A stretch of DNA of 56,504 bases from Vibrio nigripulchritudo ATCC 27043 (GTDB lineage Bacteria > Pseudomonadota > Gammaproteobacteria > Enterobacterales > Vibrionaceae), in assembly GCF_000222685.1 (NCBI RefSeq), contig NZ_AFWJ01000157.1, positions 1 to 56,504 of the forward strand. Direction: 5' to 3'. Position numbers and translations under genes: made by a program. Under the pieces are notes generated by a model that ran no database searches, was not told the DNA's origin, and worked only from the letters and a program-made list of their open reading frames with translations. Within the stretch, counting starts at the first letter, position 1. Every line of letters starts with the position of its first letter. Shown here in pieces: positions 25,695 to 34,874 of this stretch.

Positions 25695-26376
25695 CGAAAC
25701 TGCCTCCTAATTCCAGAAATTCCGGTTTAGACACTGACCGAAACCGGACGTAGTCACCGACTGCAACTTTGGCGAGTCCGTCACTTTCCCAATCGATCAT
25801 TTTGGTGGGGGTTCGTCCAATGATCTGCCAACCACCGGGGGTTGGGCTGGGGTAAATAGCGGTTTGGTTGTCGGCAATCCCGACACTGCCTGTTGGAACC
25901 TTTAATCGTGGAGTTGACTTACGTGGTGTGGCAATGCGCTCGTCCGTTGTGCCTAAATACGCGAAGCCGGGGCTAAATCCTATCGCGTATACTTGATACA
26001 GCTTTTCGCTATGAATTTGAATTACCTGATCTCGACCTAGCCCATTGTGTTCACATACCTCCTCGATATCGAGCGAGACTTCTTCGCCGTAGTAAACGGG
26101 CAAATCAATCACGCTGGATGCCTGAATATTGGTGTGAGCTGACTTGATGCCTCGCAATGTTTTTTTTAACTGTGCGATGATGGCGAATCGGTCGGTTTTG
26201 TTTACGTCATAACACACCAATATCGAGGTGTATGACGGAATGATATCGACGATCTGGTCACTCAGCTTTTGACGAAGACGACCGATTGCCCAACTGACTT
26301 TTTGGGCAGTTTGTTCACTGATAGTATCTCCAAAATAAACGATACAAGTCATCTCGTTGACAGCTTCAATCCGCAT
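25684..26376 (-). CDS. pxpB: 5-oxoprolinase subunit B (PxpB/KipI family)
   Basis: 230 residues from the ATG at 26376, whose first base is the last base of the pxpA stop (TAATG). The ORF extends further upstream only inside pxpA. Family blocks are IDLPVYYGEEVSLDIEEV, SPGFAYLGTTDERIATPRK and TPGGWQIIGRTP, the last being the substrate-binding region of this cyclophilin-like fold. With PxpA and PxpC it hydrolyses 5-oxoproline to glutamate using ATP. Confidence 0.93.
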   Translation of the reverse strand: MRIEAVNEMTCIVYFGDTISEQTAQKVSWAIGRLRQKLSDQIVDIIPSYTSILVCYDVNKTDRFAIIAQLKKTLRGIKSAHTNIQASSVIDLPVYYGEEVSLDIEEVCEHNGLGRDQVIQIHSEKLYQVYAIGFSPGFAYLGTTDERIATPRKSTPRLKVPTGSVGIADNQTAIYPSPTPGGWQIIGRTPTKMIDWESDGLAKVAVGDYVRFRSVSKPEFLELGGSFDEL

Positions 26377-27110
26377 TAGGCAGACCTCCTCATCACAGCC
26401 GCCGCTTGGCAAACACTTGCTGCATGTTCGCCGTCTCCATGAACGCATATGGTATCGACATCAATCGCAAGTTTTTTCCCTGTAATGGTGGTCACGCAGC
26501 CTTCTTCCATGATCTGGCAGATCTGGTTCCGAATGCTCGTGAAGTCGTGGTAAACCGAGCCGCTAATAGTACGGGGCACTAGGTAGCCATCGTCGTTGTA
26601 TGCGCGATCGGAAAAGGCTTCAAACCAAACTTCGATGCCATGCTCATGTGCCATGGTGCGAATGATGTCGTTGTTGGGTGTAGCCATCACCACTAATGGG
26701 CAAAGTGGACGCACTTTACGTACCGTTTTCATGATGGTGGATAGCATCTGCTTGTCTTTCATCATTTGGTTATACATGGCGCCATGGGGTTTGATGTAGC
26801 TGACTTCTGTTCCGTATTTCTGGCAAATCGCATCCAATGCTCCAATTTGGTAAACCAGCATGGCTTCGAGTTCGTCGGGCTGGCAGTGCATGTTTCTGCG
26901 ACCAAACCCCACTAAATCTGGGTATCCGGGATGGGCGCCAATCTCGACAGTGTTTTCTACCGCCAGTCTTACGGTAGTGTCCATCGTTAGCGGGTCTGAG
27001 GCGTGAAAACCACACGCAATATTAGCCATATCGATAAACGGCATGACGTCAGAATCCTGTCCTTTGGCCCAGCAGCCAAAGGACTCACCCATATCACAAT
27101 TTAGTTTCAT
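26376..27110 (-). CDS. pxpA: 5-oxoprolinase subunit A (PxpA, LamB/YcsF family)
   Basis: 244 residues, the normal PxpA length. The N-terminus MKLNCDMGESFG and the blocks NIACGFHASDPL, VEIGAHPGYPDLVGFGRR, YIKPHGAMYN and CVHGDGEHA (metal or substrate-binding His and Asp) define the family. PxpA is the subunit that acts on phosphorylated or activated 5-oxoproline. It lies 25 bases after the TRAP large permease and overlaps pxpB by one base, so import and cleavage genes share an operon. Confidence 0.95.
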   Translation of the reverse strand: MKLNCDMGESFGCWAKGQDSDVMPFIDMANIACGFHASDPLTMDTTVRLAVENTVEIGAHPGYPDLVGFGRRNMHCQPDELEAMLVYQIGALDAICQKYGTEVSYIKPHGAMYNQMMKDKQMLSTIMKTVRKVRPLCPLVVMATPNNDIIRTMAHEHGIEVWFEAFSDRAYNDDGYLVPRTISGSVYHDFTSIRNQICQIMEEGCVTTITGKKLAIDVDTICVHGDGEHAASVCQAAAVMRRSA

Positions 27111-27135
27111 TGGTTTTTCTCTTAAATAACGCTCG

Positions 27136-28443
27136 TTATCTTTGTGTCATGGTGGTGGGCAGGTAAGTGACGATGTCTGGGAATATCGTGATCAACACCA
27201 ACCCAATTAGTATCAATAAGAAGAAAGGCAAAGCGGCTCTGGCGACATACAAAATGTCTTTTCCGGTAAGCGCTTGAATGACAAATAGGTTAAACCCTAC
27301 AGGTGGTGTAATTTGAGACATTTCCACCACCAGTACGATGAAAATACCAAACCACAGTAAGTCGATACCCGCCTGTTGCACCATTGGCATTACAACAGCA
27401 ACCGTCAGTACTACGACCGAAATGCCATCCAGAAAGCAGCCGAGAATCACAAACAGCACCGTGAGGTAGAGCAGGAGTTCAAAGGGGGATAAGGTGAATG
27501 TCGCAATCCATTCCGCCAGTGCACGAGGGATCCCGAGAAAGCCCATTGCTAACGTCAGGAAGTGCGCGCCGACTAGGATCAGCCCGATCATACATGAGCT
27601 TTTGACCGCCCCGAGCAAACTGTCCAGAAAGTTATCCATTGATAACGAACCTGTCGCTTTTGCCAACACGATAGCCCCGAAGACGCCCAATGCCGCTGCT
27701 TCTGTTGGTGTGGTTAACCCGCCATAAATAGAACCCAGAACGAAAAGGATCAGCCCAACGATAGGCAATAATTTCTTGAGTGCCGCCAGTTTTGCGGAAA
27801 AAGAGATTTGCTCTGAGTTGTGTTCGGGTAAGCCGTCTTTATTCATTAAAGCCCAAAGTGCGGTATAGCCCATAAACATGGCGACTAACATGAGACCCGG
27901 GAGTGCTCCTGCAATGAATAAGCGGCCAATGGACACTTCCGCGGCGACACCATAGACAATTAAGATGATGGAAGGAGGAATCAGTAGCCCCAAGGTGCCT
28001 GAACCTGCGAGTGTCCCAACCGCCATCTTTTCACTGTAGCCCTGCGCTTTGAGCTCGGGCAAAGTCATACGACCAATGGTGGCAGCGGTAGCTGCAGACG
28101 ATCCGGAAACTGCCGCGAAAATGCCACAACTGAGCACATTCACATGGAGCAACTTACCTGGAAAACTGCTAAGCCATGGTGACAACCCTTTAAACAAGTC
28201 TTCCGATAATCGGGTACGGAAAAGCAATTCACCCATCCAGATAAACATGGGAAGAGCAGTCAATGACCAACTGGTGCTGCCTCCCCAACTTGAGGTAGCA
28301 AAGAGCAGCCCAATTTGCTCGTTTCCTGTTAGGTAGAGCCCAAAGACCCCAACACCGACGAGTGCTAACGACACCCAGATCCCCGCAGCGAGCATGAGAA
28401 TCATCGTCAGGGCAAGAATGATAGAAATGATTGAAATATCCAT
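27136..28443 (-). CDS. TRAP transporter large permease (DctM/SiaM type)
   Basis: A 435-residue protein with 12 or so hydrophobic helices. The family patterns AGSGTLGLLIPPSIILIVYG and QITPPVGFNLFVIQ (in repeated inverted halves) are present. It moves substrate with sodium together with the small permease and the periplasmic binding protein. It is 11 bases downstream of the small permease and directly upstream of pxpA. Confidence 0.95.
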   Translation of the reverse strand: MDISIISIILALTMILMLAAGIWVSLALVGVGVFGLYLTGNEQIGLLFATSSWGGSTSWSLTALPMFIWMGELLFRTRLSEDLFKGLSPWLSSFPGKLLHVNVLSCGIFAAVSGSSAATAATIGRMTLPELKAQGYSEKMAVGTLAGSGTLGLLIPPSIILIVYGVAAEVSIGRLFIAGALPGLMLVAMFMGYTALWALMNKDGLPEHNSEQISFSAKLAALKKLLPIVGLILFVLGSIYGGLTTPTEAAALGVFGAIVLAKATGSLSMDNFLDSLLGAVKSSCMIGLILVGAHFLTLAMGFLGIPRALAEWIATFTLSPFELLLYLTVLFVILGCFLDGISVVVLTVAVVMPMVQQAGIDLLWFGIFIVLVVEMSQITPPVGFNLFVIQALTGKDILYVARAALPFFLLILIGLVLITIFPDIVTYLPTTMTQR

Positions 28444-28454
28444 GTCGGCTTCCT

Positions 28455-28961
28455 TTATTGTGTTTCGCCTTCATGGGCTTTGTATGTCGGTGTTCCGCCT
28501 TTCAGTGCGATGATCAAGTTATCAAGCACTGCGAGGTTGAGCCCTATCATGCCAATGGCAACGGGCACCTGAGGGATCCATAACGGAATAGGGATATAGC
28601 CATGGGTAACTTCTTCGAAATCGTACGATTCCCATACCATGTGGGCACAGTAGAAGCTCATGAACGTCACTAAAAGGAACGCAAAAATGAGTATGGCGGT
28701 TTCCTGATACTTCTGAACACTTGCAGGTAATCGCTGAATCACTAATGTGACCCGAATGTGCCCACCTTCGCGAAAGGCATACGCCAGTCCAAAAAAGGTA
28801 GACGCTGCTAGTGCATAACCGGAAAAATCTTCCGCTGAGGGGACAATAAACCCAAACATTCGACCAATAACCTGAGCCAGTATGATCAGCATCATAAGCA
28901 CAATGCACAGCCCAGAAGAATAGCCGGACAACATGTATAGAGTGTGTTTAAACGTATTCAC
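28455..28961 (-). CDS. TRAP transporter small permease (DctQ type)
   Basis: A 168-residue four-helix membrane protein with the family features: the segment AEDFSGYALAASTFFGLAYA, then FREGGHIRVTLVIQRLP, and a final hydrophobic helix VPVAIGMIGLNLAVLDNLI. It partners the large permease, whose start lies 11 bases away. The gap to the binding-protein gene holds an attenuator-like hairpin, common in TRAP operons to give excess binding protein. Confidence 0.92.
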   Translation of the reverse strand: MNTFKHTLYMLSGYSSGLCIVLMMLIILAQVIGRMFGFIVPSAEDFSGYALAASTFFGLAYAFREGGHIRVTLVIQRLPASVQKYQETAILIFAFLLVTFMSFYCAHMVWESYDFEEVTHGYIPIPLWIPQVPVAIGMIGLNLAVLDNLIIALKGGTPTYKAHEGETQ

Positions 28962-28999
28962 TGAAAAACCTCACAGCAATACCTAGGGTCTGTTTACTT

Positions 29000-29028
29000 T
29001 AAAAATAAGGCTCCACCGAGCAGAGCCT
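29000..29028 (-). terminator. Attenuator hairpin between binding protein and small permease
   Basis: On the minus strand AGGCTC pairs with GAGCCT around a 9-base loop, followed by TATTTTTA. It lies 6 bases after the binding-protein stop and would end part of the transcripts there. Confidence 0.7.
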
Positions 29029-29034
29029 CTCGTA

Positions 29035-30003
29035 TTATTGGTTGTACTTGTTGAGCACTGCTTTTACTTCTTTTGGTGCTTCCTGTTCCCATTCTTTAGT
29101 CATGGTCACACCAATAGCTTGCAGTTCAGCGATCAGCTTGTCAGACGGTTGAGTCACTTTGATGCCGTTGTCCGCCAGAATGGCTGTGTCACGCGCTTCG
29201 CGCTCTACCACCAAATCCCAAGCTGATTTTTCTGCCTTTTCAGCGGCCTGGCGAATCGCTTGTTGCTCACTTTTGTTCAAACGTTTGAATGCGCGCTTAT
29301 TCACCACGACAAAGTTTTTAGGAATCCACGCTTTTACTTCGGTGAAGTGGCTTAAGTAATCCCACGCTTGCCCATTGGCACCAGTAGAAGGTGAGGTGAT
29401 CATGGCGTCGATGATTCCGGTACTAAAAGCTTGTGGAATATCAGGAAGCTGCACAGTGGTCGGGGTGGTATTCATCAGATCTGCAAGGCGAGAAGTGGAT
29501 GGGCTGTACGCGCGCATTTTGCTGCCTTTCAGATCATCGAGTGAATTGACAGGCTGCTTGGTGTACAGGCTTTGGGCTGGCCACGGCACAGTGTAAAGCA
29601 GCATCAACCCTTCTTTGCTGAGTTGCTTTTCCACTTCAGGCTTCGCTGCTAGCCACAGTTTTTTCGCCTGTTCGTAGTCAGTGGCTAAGAATGGAATGTT
29701 GTCGTGTTTGAAGATTGGGTGCGTGTTACCCATGATGCCAATGAAGACCTCGCCCAGTTGAACCTGACCAGTTCGAACCGCACGTGGAATTTCTGGGTGT
29801 TTCATCAAAGAAGCACCGGAATAGACCGTAATGTCGATGTCACCGTCGGTGTAGCTCTTAATATCCTTAGCAAATTGGTAGGCGATTTGTGTGGGTAGAT
29901 GTCCGTCACCATAAGGAGTGGGCATATGCCACTTTGCTGCCATGGCTCCGTGAGCAGCCAGACCACTGAGCAATACTGCTGCGGTTTTTGCTATCCATTT
30001 CAT
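29035..30003 (-). CDS. TRAP transporter substrate-binding protein (DctP type)
   Basis: 322 residues from ATG 30003, preceded by GGAG at 9 bases; the longer frame has no such site. The signal peptide is MKWIAKTAAVLLSGLAAHGA with cleavage after AMA. The mature start AKWHMPTPYGDGHLPTQ and the blocks YSGASLMKHPEIPRAVRTG, LGEVFIGIMGN and SPSTSRLADLMN fit DctP7-like solute receptors. From memory, Bordetella pertussis DctP6 and DctP7 bind pyroglutamate, so pyroglutamate or a relative is the favoured ligand here. It lies next to pxpABC and DUF1445 genes. Confidence 0.93.
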   Translation of the reverse strand: MKWIAKTAAVLLSGLAAHGAMAAKWHMPTPYGDGHLPTQIAYQFAKDIKSYTDGDIDITVYSGASLMKHPEIPRAVRTGQVQLGEVFIGIMGNTHPIFKHDNIPFLATDYEQAKKLWLAAKPEVEKQLSKEGLMLLYTVPWPAQSLYTKQPVNSLDDLKGSKMRAYSPSTSRLADLMNTTPTTVQLPDIPQAFSTGIIDAMITSPSTGANGQAWDYLSHFTEVKAWIPKNFVVVNKRAFKRLNKSEQQAIRQAAEKAEKSAWDLVVEREARDTAILADNGIKVTQPSDKLIAELQAIGVTMTKEWEQEAPKEVKAVLNKYNQ

Positions 30004-30061
30004 GTTGTGTATCTCCATTTTTATTTTGCTTTTGTATGTTTGCCTAACGGGAATCGGCGGA

Positions 30062-30883
30062 TTACAGAACCGCCAGTTCGTCGTTAAGGCAATCTGTGAT
30101 GAGCATTTTTCCGGGTACGTGTGTGATCGCAATCGGTGGTTTGGCATGTGCAATTGCCACCTGCGGGGTCACACCGCAAGCCCAGAAAACAGGTAGTTCG
30201 TGCGGGTGTACCTCTGCCGTGTCACCAAAATCTGGTTTCGATAAATCGTCGATACCGATCAGTTTAGGATCCCCGATATGAACAGGGGCACCATGGGCTT
30301 TTGGCAGACGAGAGGTCACCTGAATAGCGCGAATGGCATCTGCGGCTAAAAACGGGCGCATCGACACCACCATGTTTCCGTGAAACCGACCACTCGCAGT
30401 TGTCTCTATGTTGGTTCGGTACATAGATACATTGGTGTTGGATTCAATGTTTCGCACCGTCAGACCTGCGCGCTCTAATGCGTCTTCGAAAGAGAACGAG
30501 CATCCGAGAACAAAGGTGACAAAATCTGACTGCCACAGGCTATTGATGTCGGTGACGGTTTCAGTGAGTTTTCCGTGGCGAAAAACATTGAATTCAGGCA
30601 CATCGGTGCGGATGTCGATGTCTTCACCTAACGTATTGAGGAGCGGGTAACCTGGCTGCGAGACCGCGATAAGTGGGCAGGCGACAGGGTTGTTTTGACA
30701 GTATCGAAGAAAATCATTTGCCCACTCTTGAGGGAGAATGACGATATTGCCTTGAACCAGTCCAGATGCCACGCCGCTGGTGGGTTGGTTGAATTTACCG
30801 ATTCGGATTTGTTTTCTGACTTCCGAGGCTTGAGCAAACAGCTGCGACTTGTACGCAGAAGGCTGAGAATTCTTGATGAGCAT
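30062..30883 (-). CDS. DUF1445 family protein (putative hydro-lyase / D-glutamate cyclase-like)
   Basis: A 273-residue protein with the family blocks [71 protein letters not shown] and [14 protein letters not shown]. It is related to the C-terminal domain of mammalian D-glutamate cyclase (DGLUCY), which converts D-glutamate to 5-oxo-D-proline, and to YcsI, found with PxpABC genes in Bacillus. It is the first structural gene of the cluster after the LysR gene, 58 bases upstream of the binding protein. Confidence 0.92.
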   Translation of the reverse strand: MLIKNSQPSAYKSQLFAQASEVRKQIRIGKFNQPTSGVASGLVQGNIVILPQEWANDFLRYCQNNPVACPLIAVSQPGYPLLNTLGEDIDIRTDVPEFNVFRHGKLTETVTDINSLWQSDFVTFVLGCSFSFEDALERAGLTVRNIESNTNVSMYRTNIETTASGRFHGNMVVSMRPFLAADAIRAIQVTSRLPKAHGAPVHIGDPKLIGIDDLSKPDFGDTAEVHPHELPVFWACGVTPQVAIAHAKPPIAITHVPGKMLITDCLNDELAVL

Positions 30884-30941
30884 TTCGCAAAGCAGTCCGT
30901 TGTTAATGAAATGTAAATCAAGTGTTGCTCTGTTAGCGCAT

Positions 30942-30968
30942 TAAGTCCAATTATGGTTTTTTAAGTCT
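30942..30968. promoter_or_regulatory. Direct repeat TTAAGTC x2, possible operator
   Basis: TTAAGTC at 30942-30948 and again at 30962-30968, 20 bases apart (two helical turns), in the 96 bases between the LysR gene and the DUF1445 gene. It would suit control of the downstream operon, though no -10/-35 pair is evident. Confidence 0.4.
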
Positions 30969-30979
30969 GGCGATAAATT

Positions 30980-31879
30980 TTATTTATTGGCATTGAGTTC
31001 GAACTCAGACGCGACATTCACCGCGATGTCAGCTGCCAGCTTGGCGGCGCTGTTAAATGGAACTGATGGATAAGAGGCGGTGAAGCTAAGCGCTGAAGGC
31101 TCCCATTTCGCATTCAATTTTTTGAGTGAACCCGCCGCGATTTCAGGTGCGACCATGGCGTAGGGCAGTGAGGAAATTCCGATTTGGTCCTGAGTCAGTT
31201 TTAAACAAGCAGAGAGGGAACTGGATGAGAAGAAACGCGCGGGAAGCCCATCAATCTGCATAAACTTTTCGCTGATTTCGGTGAACGGGCGCGTGTTGCG
31301 TGCGTAAGTGATAATGGGATATTGAACCAGTTCTTCCAGCTCAATGGTTTTGTCTGGCAAATCCAGTTGAGTGCTGGCGATCCAAACTAAGGGGAACTGG
31401 CATAATTCTAGGTTGTTGACGGTCGGTTCGGAAACCGGACCCATCAAAAAAGCGAGATCCAAGGAGCGATCAAGCAAGCCATTGCGAAGATTGCCAGTCA
31501 CATCCACTGTCATATCTACGTCCAGGTTAGGCAACTCTTGGTGCAAAACTTTGAGAAAATCGGTGAGCCAAGTATGAACAATCGTCTCTGATACCCCCAA
31601 ACGCAGAGTGCCAGAAAGCAGCCGGCTGATATCGGCACGCTTGTGCATTTGCTCTGCCATATAGAGCATTTTTTCTGCGTAGGGTAAGAGTTCTTTGCCT
31701 TGCGAAGTCAATACGATAGGGGACGCATCGCGATCAAAGAGTTTTACGCCGAGCTCTTCTTCCAAACCCGCAATACGAGTGGAAATAGCAGGCTGAGTAG
31801 TAAATTGCTGCTCAGCAGCTTTGCGAAAGCTGCCTAATGTGGCGACGAGTACGAAAGTTTCGATGCGTTTGAAGTTCAT
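30980..31879 (-). CDS. LysR-family transcriptional regulator
   Basis: 299 residues from ATG 31879, preceded by AGGAAGAAC; the frame continues 18 codons further upstream without a site. The N-terminal winged helix is MNFKRIETFVLVATLGSFRK with AAEQQFTTQPAISTRIAGLE as recognition region, and the rest is the effector domain of typical length. It is transcribed in the same direction as the pxp/TRAP cluster, not divergent as is usual for the family, and is its probable regulator, with a 5-oxoproline-like effector by inference. Confidence 0.92.
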   Translation of the reverse strand: MNFKRIETFVLVATLGSFRKAAEQQFTTQPAISTRIAGLEEELGVKLFDRDASPIVLTSQGKELLPYAEKMLYMAEQMHKRADISRLLSGTLRLGVSETIVHTWLTDFLKVLHQELPNLDVDMTVDVTGNLRNGLLDRSLDLAFLMGPVSEPTVNNLELCQFPLVWIASTQLDLPDKTIELEELVQYPIITYARNTRPFTEISEKFMQIDGLPARFFSSSSLSACLKLTQDQIGISSLPYAMVAPEIAAGSLKKLNAKWEPSALSFTASYPSVPFNSAAKLAADIAVNVASEFELNANK

Positions 31880-31982
31880 TGTTCTTCCTTTAGGGTCTTT
31901 TTCAAACTTAATGAACGAACAGAGCCTCTGCAAGATTCTTGTTATTTTTACTAATTAGGGATGTGACTGAGCGGACAAAGTG

Positions 31983-32014
31983 AAAATTAAGCTCGCTTCC
32001 TCAGAAAGCGAGCT
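31983..32014 (-). terminator. Terminator of the vemP-secDF operon
   Basis: On the minus strand AGCTCGCTT pairs with AAGCGAGCT around a 7-base loop, followed by TAATTTTC. It lies 17 bases after the secF stop. Confidence 0.85.
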
Positions 32015-32030
32015 CGTTGAGTTGATGTGC

Positions 32031-32924
32031 TTAAGGGTTACTATCAATTTCTGCGGGAATATAGTGCTCTGTTTTTAGCTCACACATTTCCGGTAAAACC
32101 GTAGCAATCGAAATGGACGACCAGGTGCCTGAAACAATGCCGATAAACATGGCGCTGGCAAACCCTTGCAACGGTGCTCCGCCCATCAGCCACAGCGCAC
32201 CAACGGTGACCAGAGTGGTGCCTGAAGTCACCATGGTACGGGAGAAGGTGCTGATCACCGCTGAGTTGATCACATCACTGGTTTTCCAGTCCAGTTTTGC
32301 CAGAATCTGCTCCCGGATTCGATCTGCAATGATGATCGAATCATTCAGCGAATAACCCAGTATCGCGAGCAGCGCAGCAAATACGGTTAAGTTGAACTCT
32401 TGTTGGGTTAATGCAAAGAAGCCGAGTACCACAATTACATCGTGGAACAGCGCCAGAAGTGCACCGCTCGCCAGTCTCCATTCAAAACGAAAACAGAGAT
32501 AACCCATAATGCAAAGCATGCTGACCAGAATCGCCATGCCCCCCTGATCAAATAACTCGTCGCCAACTTGTGCGCCAATCATACTGCTGCTGATCACTTC
32601 GGCGTGGGTATCCAATTCAGCTAACGTCGATTTCACTTGATCTAGAGTTGCGTGACTTTCTGAGGAATAACGCAGTGTCCAACGACCCAGTTCTCCCCCT
32701 TTGACGATGGAGAGAGAGTCGCCAACTACTGGGCTAAGAGACTGAGTCAGCTCCGTTTGGCTAACGTCTGGTGACAGGCGAAATTCACTCACCATTCCAC
32801 CGGTAAAATCTAACCCTAAATTCAGCCCTCGCACTGATAAAAGAGCGATGGAGATAATGACCAGAGCAATAGAGAAAATGCCCGTCCAGCGACGAATTTG
32901 AGTCATGTTGTTTTTAATATTCAT
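32031..32924 (-). CDS. secF: Protein translocase subunit SecF (second copy, SecF2 type)
   Basis: A 297-residue membrane protein with the N-terminal LGLDFTGGMVSEF (SecF signature), a small periplasmic P4 domain and TM helices 2-6. The key helix 4 region ALLAILGYSLNDSIIIADRI is intact. It starts 9 bases after secD. With SecD it uses ion flow to pull exported proteins from the Sec channel. Coupling to vemP marks it as the Vibrio SecDF2 type, induced when SecDF1 function fails, for example at low sodium. Confidence 0.95.
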   Translation of the reverse strand: MNIKNNMTQIRRWTGIFSIALVIISIALLSVRGLNLGLDFTGGMVSEFRLSPDVSQTELTQSLSPVVGDSLSIVKGGELGRWTLRYSSESHATLDQVKSTLAELDTHAEVISSSMIGAQVGDELFDQGGMAILVSMLCIMGYLCFRFEWRLASGALLALFHDVIVVLGFFALTQQEFNLTVFAALLAILGYSLNDSIIIADRIREQILAKLDWKTSDVINSAVISTFSRTMVTSGTTLVTVGALWLMGGAPLQGFASAMFIGIVSGTWSSISIATVLPEMCELKTEHYIPAEIDSNP

Positions 32925-32933
32925 ACTAAACTC

Positions 32934-34763
32934 CTATACGCGAACGTCACGGCGGGCATCCTGCCCCCAAATGAGGTTGATGATGGCACGGGAAAGGAAG
33001 ATGCCCGTAAACATGCTGGTTAGAATCCCCAGCCCCAGAGTAAGTGCAAAGCCCTGAACCGGACCATTGCCAATGGCGTAAAGCACCACGGCGGTGATTA
33101 AGGTGGTGATATTGGCGTCCATTATGGTGCTGACAGCACTGTTAAAGCCGAGGTTGATGGATTGAGCGAAACTGCGCCCTTCACCAAGTTTGTCTTTAAT
33201 GCGCTCGAAAATCAGGACATTGGTGTCTACCGCCATGCCAACCGTCAATACCAAGCCAGCTATTCCGGGTAGGGTAAGAACTGCCCCCGGAATCAAAGCA
33301 ATCAGACCTAACAAGCAGACCATATTGCTGAGCAACGCAAGGTTGGCAACCCACCCTAACCGGCGATACCAGACCGCCATAAATGCCAGAGTAAGCCCCA
33401 TTCCCAGAGCCAGAGCAGAGAATCCGTTTTCGATATTTTCAGCCCCTAACGACGCCCCAATAGCCTGTTCTTCTACAATGGTGACTGGTGCAGTTAATGA
33501 GCCAGCACGAAGCAGCAGCGCCAGTTCTTGCGCGTCTTGCATGCTGCCAGTACCTGTTATCTGAAAGCGCGTACCTAGCTGACTTTGAATGGTTGCCACA
33601 CTGATTACTTTGTCTTGCTTACTCAAGTTACCCTGTGCATCAGACACGTACTCACTGAACAGGGTTGCCATCGGCTTACCAACATGAGTCGCTGAAAAGT
33701 CACTGATGTCACCACCACCAGCTAGATCAAGGGAAATGTTCACCACTGCGCGTCCCATCTCATCTATGCCTGCTCGGGCATCCACAATGTGTTCGCCTTT
33801 CACTACGGGTTTAGAGACCAGTCGCACTCGGTTTCCGTCTTCATCAAATGCACTAAAAACCCGACCTTTTGAGCTCTCGGTTTCTACCTCGTGAAACGCC
33901 AGACTGGCGGTAGCGCCAATCACACTTTTTGCCTGAGAAGGATCCTGCACGCCGGGTAATTCGATTCGTATGTAGTCGTCCCCCTGACGCTGCACGGACG
34001 CTTCGGTAATACCGAGCTCTTCAATGCGCGAACGGAGAATAGTGAGGTTTTGCTTCAGTGTTTGCTGAGCAAATTCATCGATGCTTTGTTTTGGCATCGA
34101 CAAAACCAGTTTGTTGGATTGCCCATGTTGTTGCCATTGTGGAAACGCTTCCTGAATCGATTTACCGATCTCGCTTCTGGCGTCTTCGGTTTGTGTGGTG
34201 ACAGTAATTTGATGATCAACAGAGTGGCTGATCTGAATGCCTCGAATGTGCAATTTTCTGGCTGTAGTACGAATGTCATCCGCTAAGGTTTGCTGTTTTT
34301 CATTCAAAGCTTGGTCTACGTCCACTTTCAGTAAAAACTGAACGCCACCACGCAAGTCTAACCCTAAATCGACGGGCTGAAAGCCCATCTGGGTTAACCA
34401 GACTGGTGCGACTGACTGGTAAGCCAAAGTGATTTGCGTTTCTGCGCCAAGAGTAGGGAGCAGAGCGGCTTTGGCATTGGCTTGGTCGTGCTCACTTTCA
34501 AGCAGTACTACCATTTGGTTGCCGGTTTCAGTGATTTCACGAACAGGAATATTGTGATGTTTTAGCCCAAGTGAAACCTGTTCAATACTCAGATCTGCTT
34601 TAGGCTGGTCGATAATTAAAGCGGGCTTGTCGCCATACCATGAAGGTAGGGCACTTAAAGCCAGTAAAACAATAGCGGTAAGAAGCACTACGTATTTCCA
34701 GATGGCGTAGTGATTCATTCGCTCGGGCGCTTTCGCGCGAGTGCGTGGAGAAGACATAGTCAT
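32934..34763 (-). CDS. secD: Protein translocase subunit SecD (second copy, SecD2 type)
   Basis: A 609-residue protein with TM1 (about 20-37), the long periplasmic P1 domain starting at GLDLRGGVQFLLKVDVDQ, and five C-terminal helices including AGLVLTVGMAVDTNVLIFER, the ion-pathway Asp region. The ribosome site is AGAGGT before ATG 34763. The 111-base leader after vemP holds two strong hairpins (34775-34820 region). In Vibrio this gene is controlled by VemP translation arrest, which exposes the secD start. Confidence 0.95.
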   Translation of the reverse strand: MTMSSPRTRAKAPERMNHYAIWKYVVLLTAIVLLALSALPSWYGDKPALIIDQPKADLSIEQVSLGLKHHNIPVREITETGNQMVVLLESEHDQANAKAALLPTLGAETQITLAYQSVAPVWLTQMGFQPVDLGLDLRGGVQFLLKVDVDQALNEKQQTLADDIRTTARKLHIRGIQISHSVDHQITVTTQTEDARSEIGKSIQEAFPQWQQHGQSNKLVLSMPKQSIDEFAQQTLKQNLTILRSRIEELGITEASVQRQGDDYIRIELPGVQDPSQAKSVIGATASLAFHEVETESSKGRVFSAFDEDGNRVRLVSKPVVKGEHIVDARAGIDEMGRAVVNISLDLAGGGDISDFSATHVGKPMATLFSEYVSDAQGNLSKQDKVISVATIQSQLGTRFQITGTGSMQDAQELALLLRAGSLTAPVTIVEEQAIGASLGAENIENGFSALALGMGLTLAFMAVWYRRLGWVANLALLSNMVCLLGLIALIPGAVLTLPGIAGLVLTVGMAVDTNVLIFERIKDKLGEGRSFAQSINLGFNSAVSTIMDANITTLITAVVLYAIGNGPVQGFALTLGLGILTSMFTGIFLSRAIINLIWGQDARRDVRV

Positions 34764-34774
34764 ACCTCTTTGAT

Positions 34775-34820
34775 GCCGAATGCCAACGCATACGGCACGA
34801 CATCAGGGTTGCCTGATATC
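34775..34820 (-). promoter_or_regulatory. Two stem-loops in the vemP-secD intergenic mRNA
   Basis: On the minus strand, GATATCAGG with CCTGATGTC (34820-34799, 9 pairs including one G-U, 4-base loop) and GCCGTATGC with GCATTCGGC (34796-34775, one mismatch, 4-base loop) stand just before the secD ribosome site. They match the expectation that the intergenic RNA structure controls secD translation. Confidence 0.6.
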
Positions 34821-34874
34821 GCAATAAACTCATGAAAAAAGGAAGTGGACGCCAGTGCGTCGGGAGTTTAAAGG

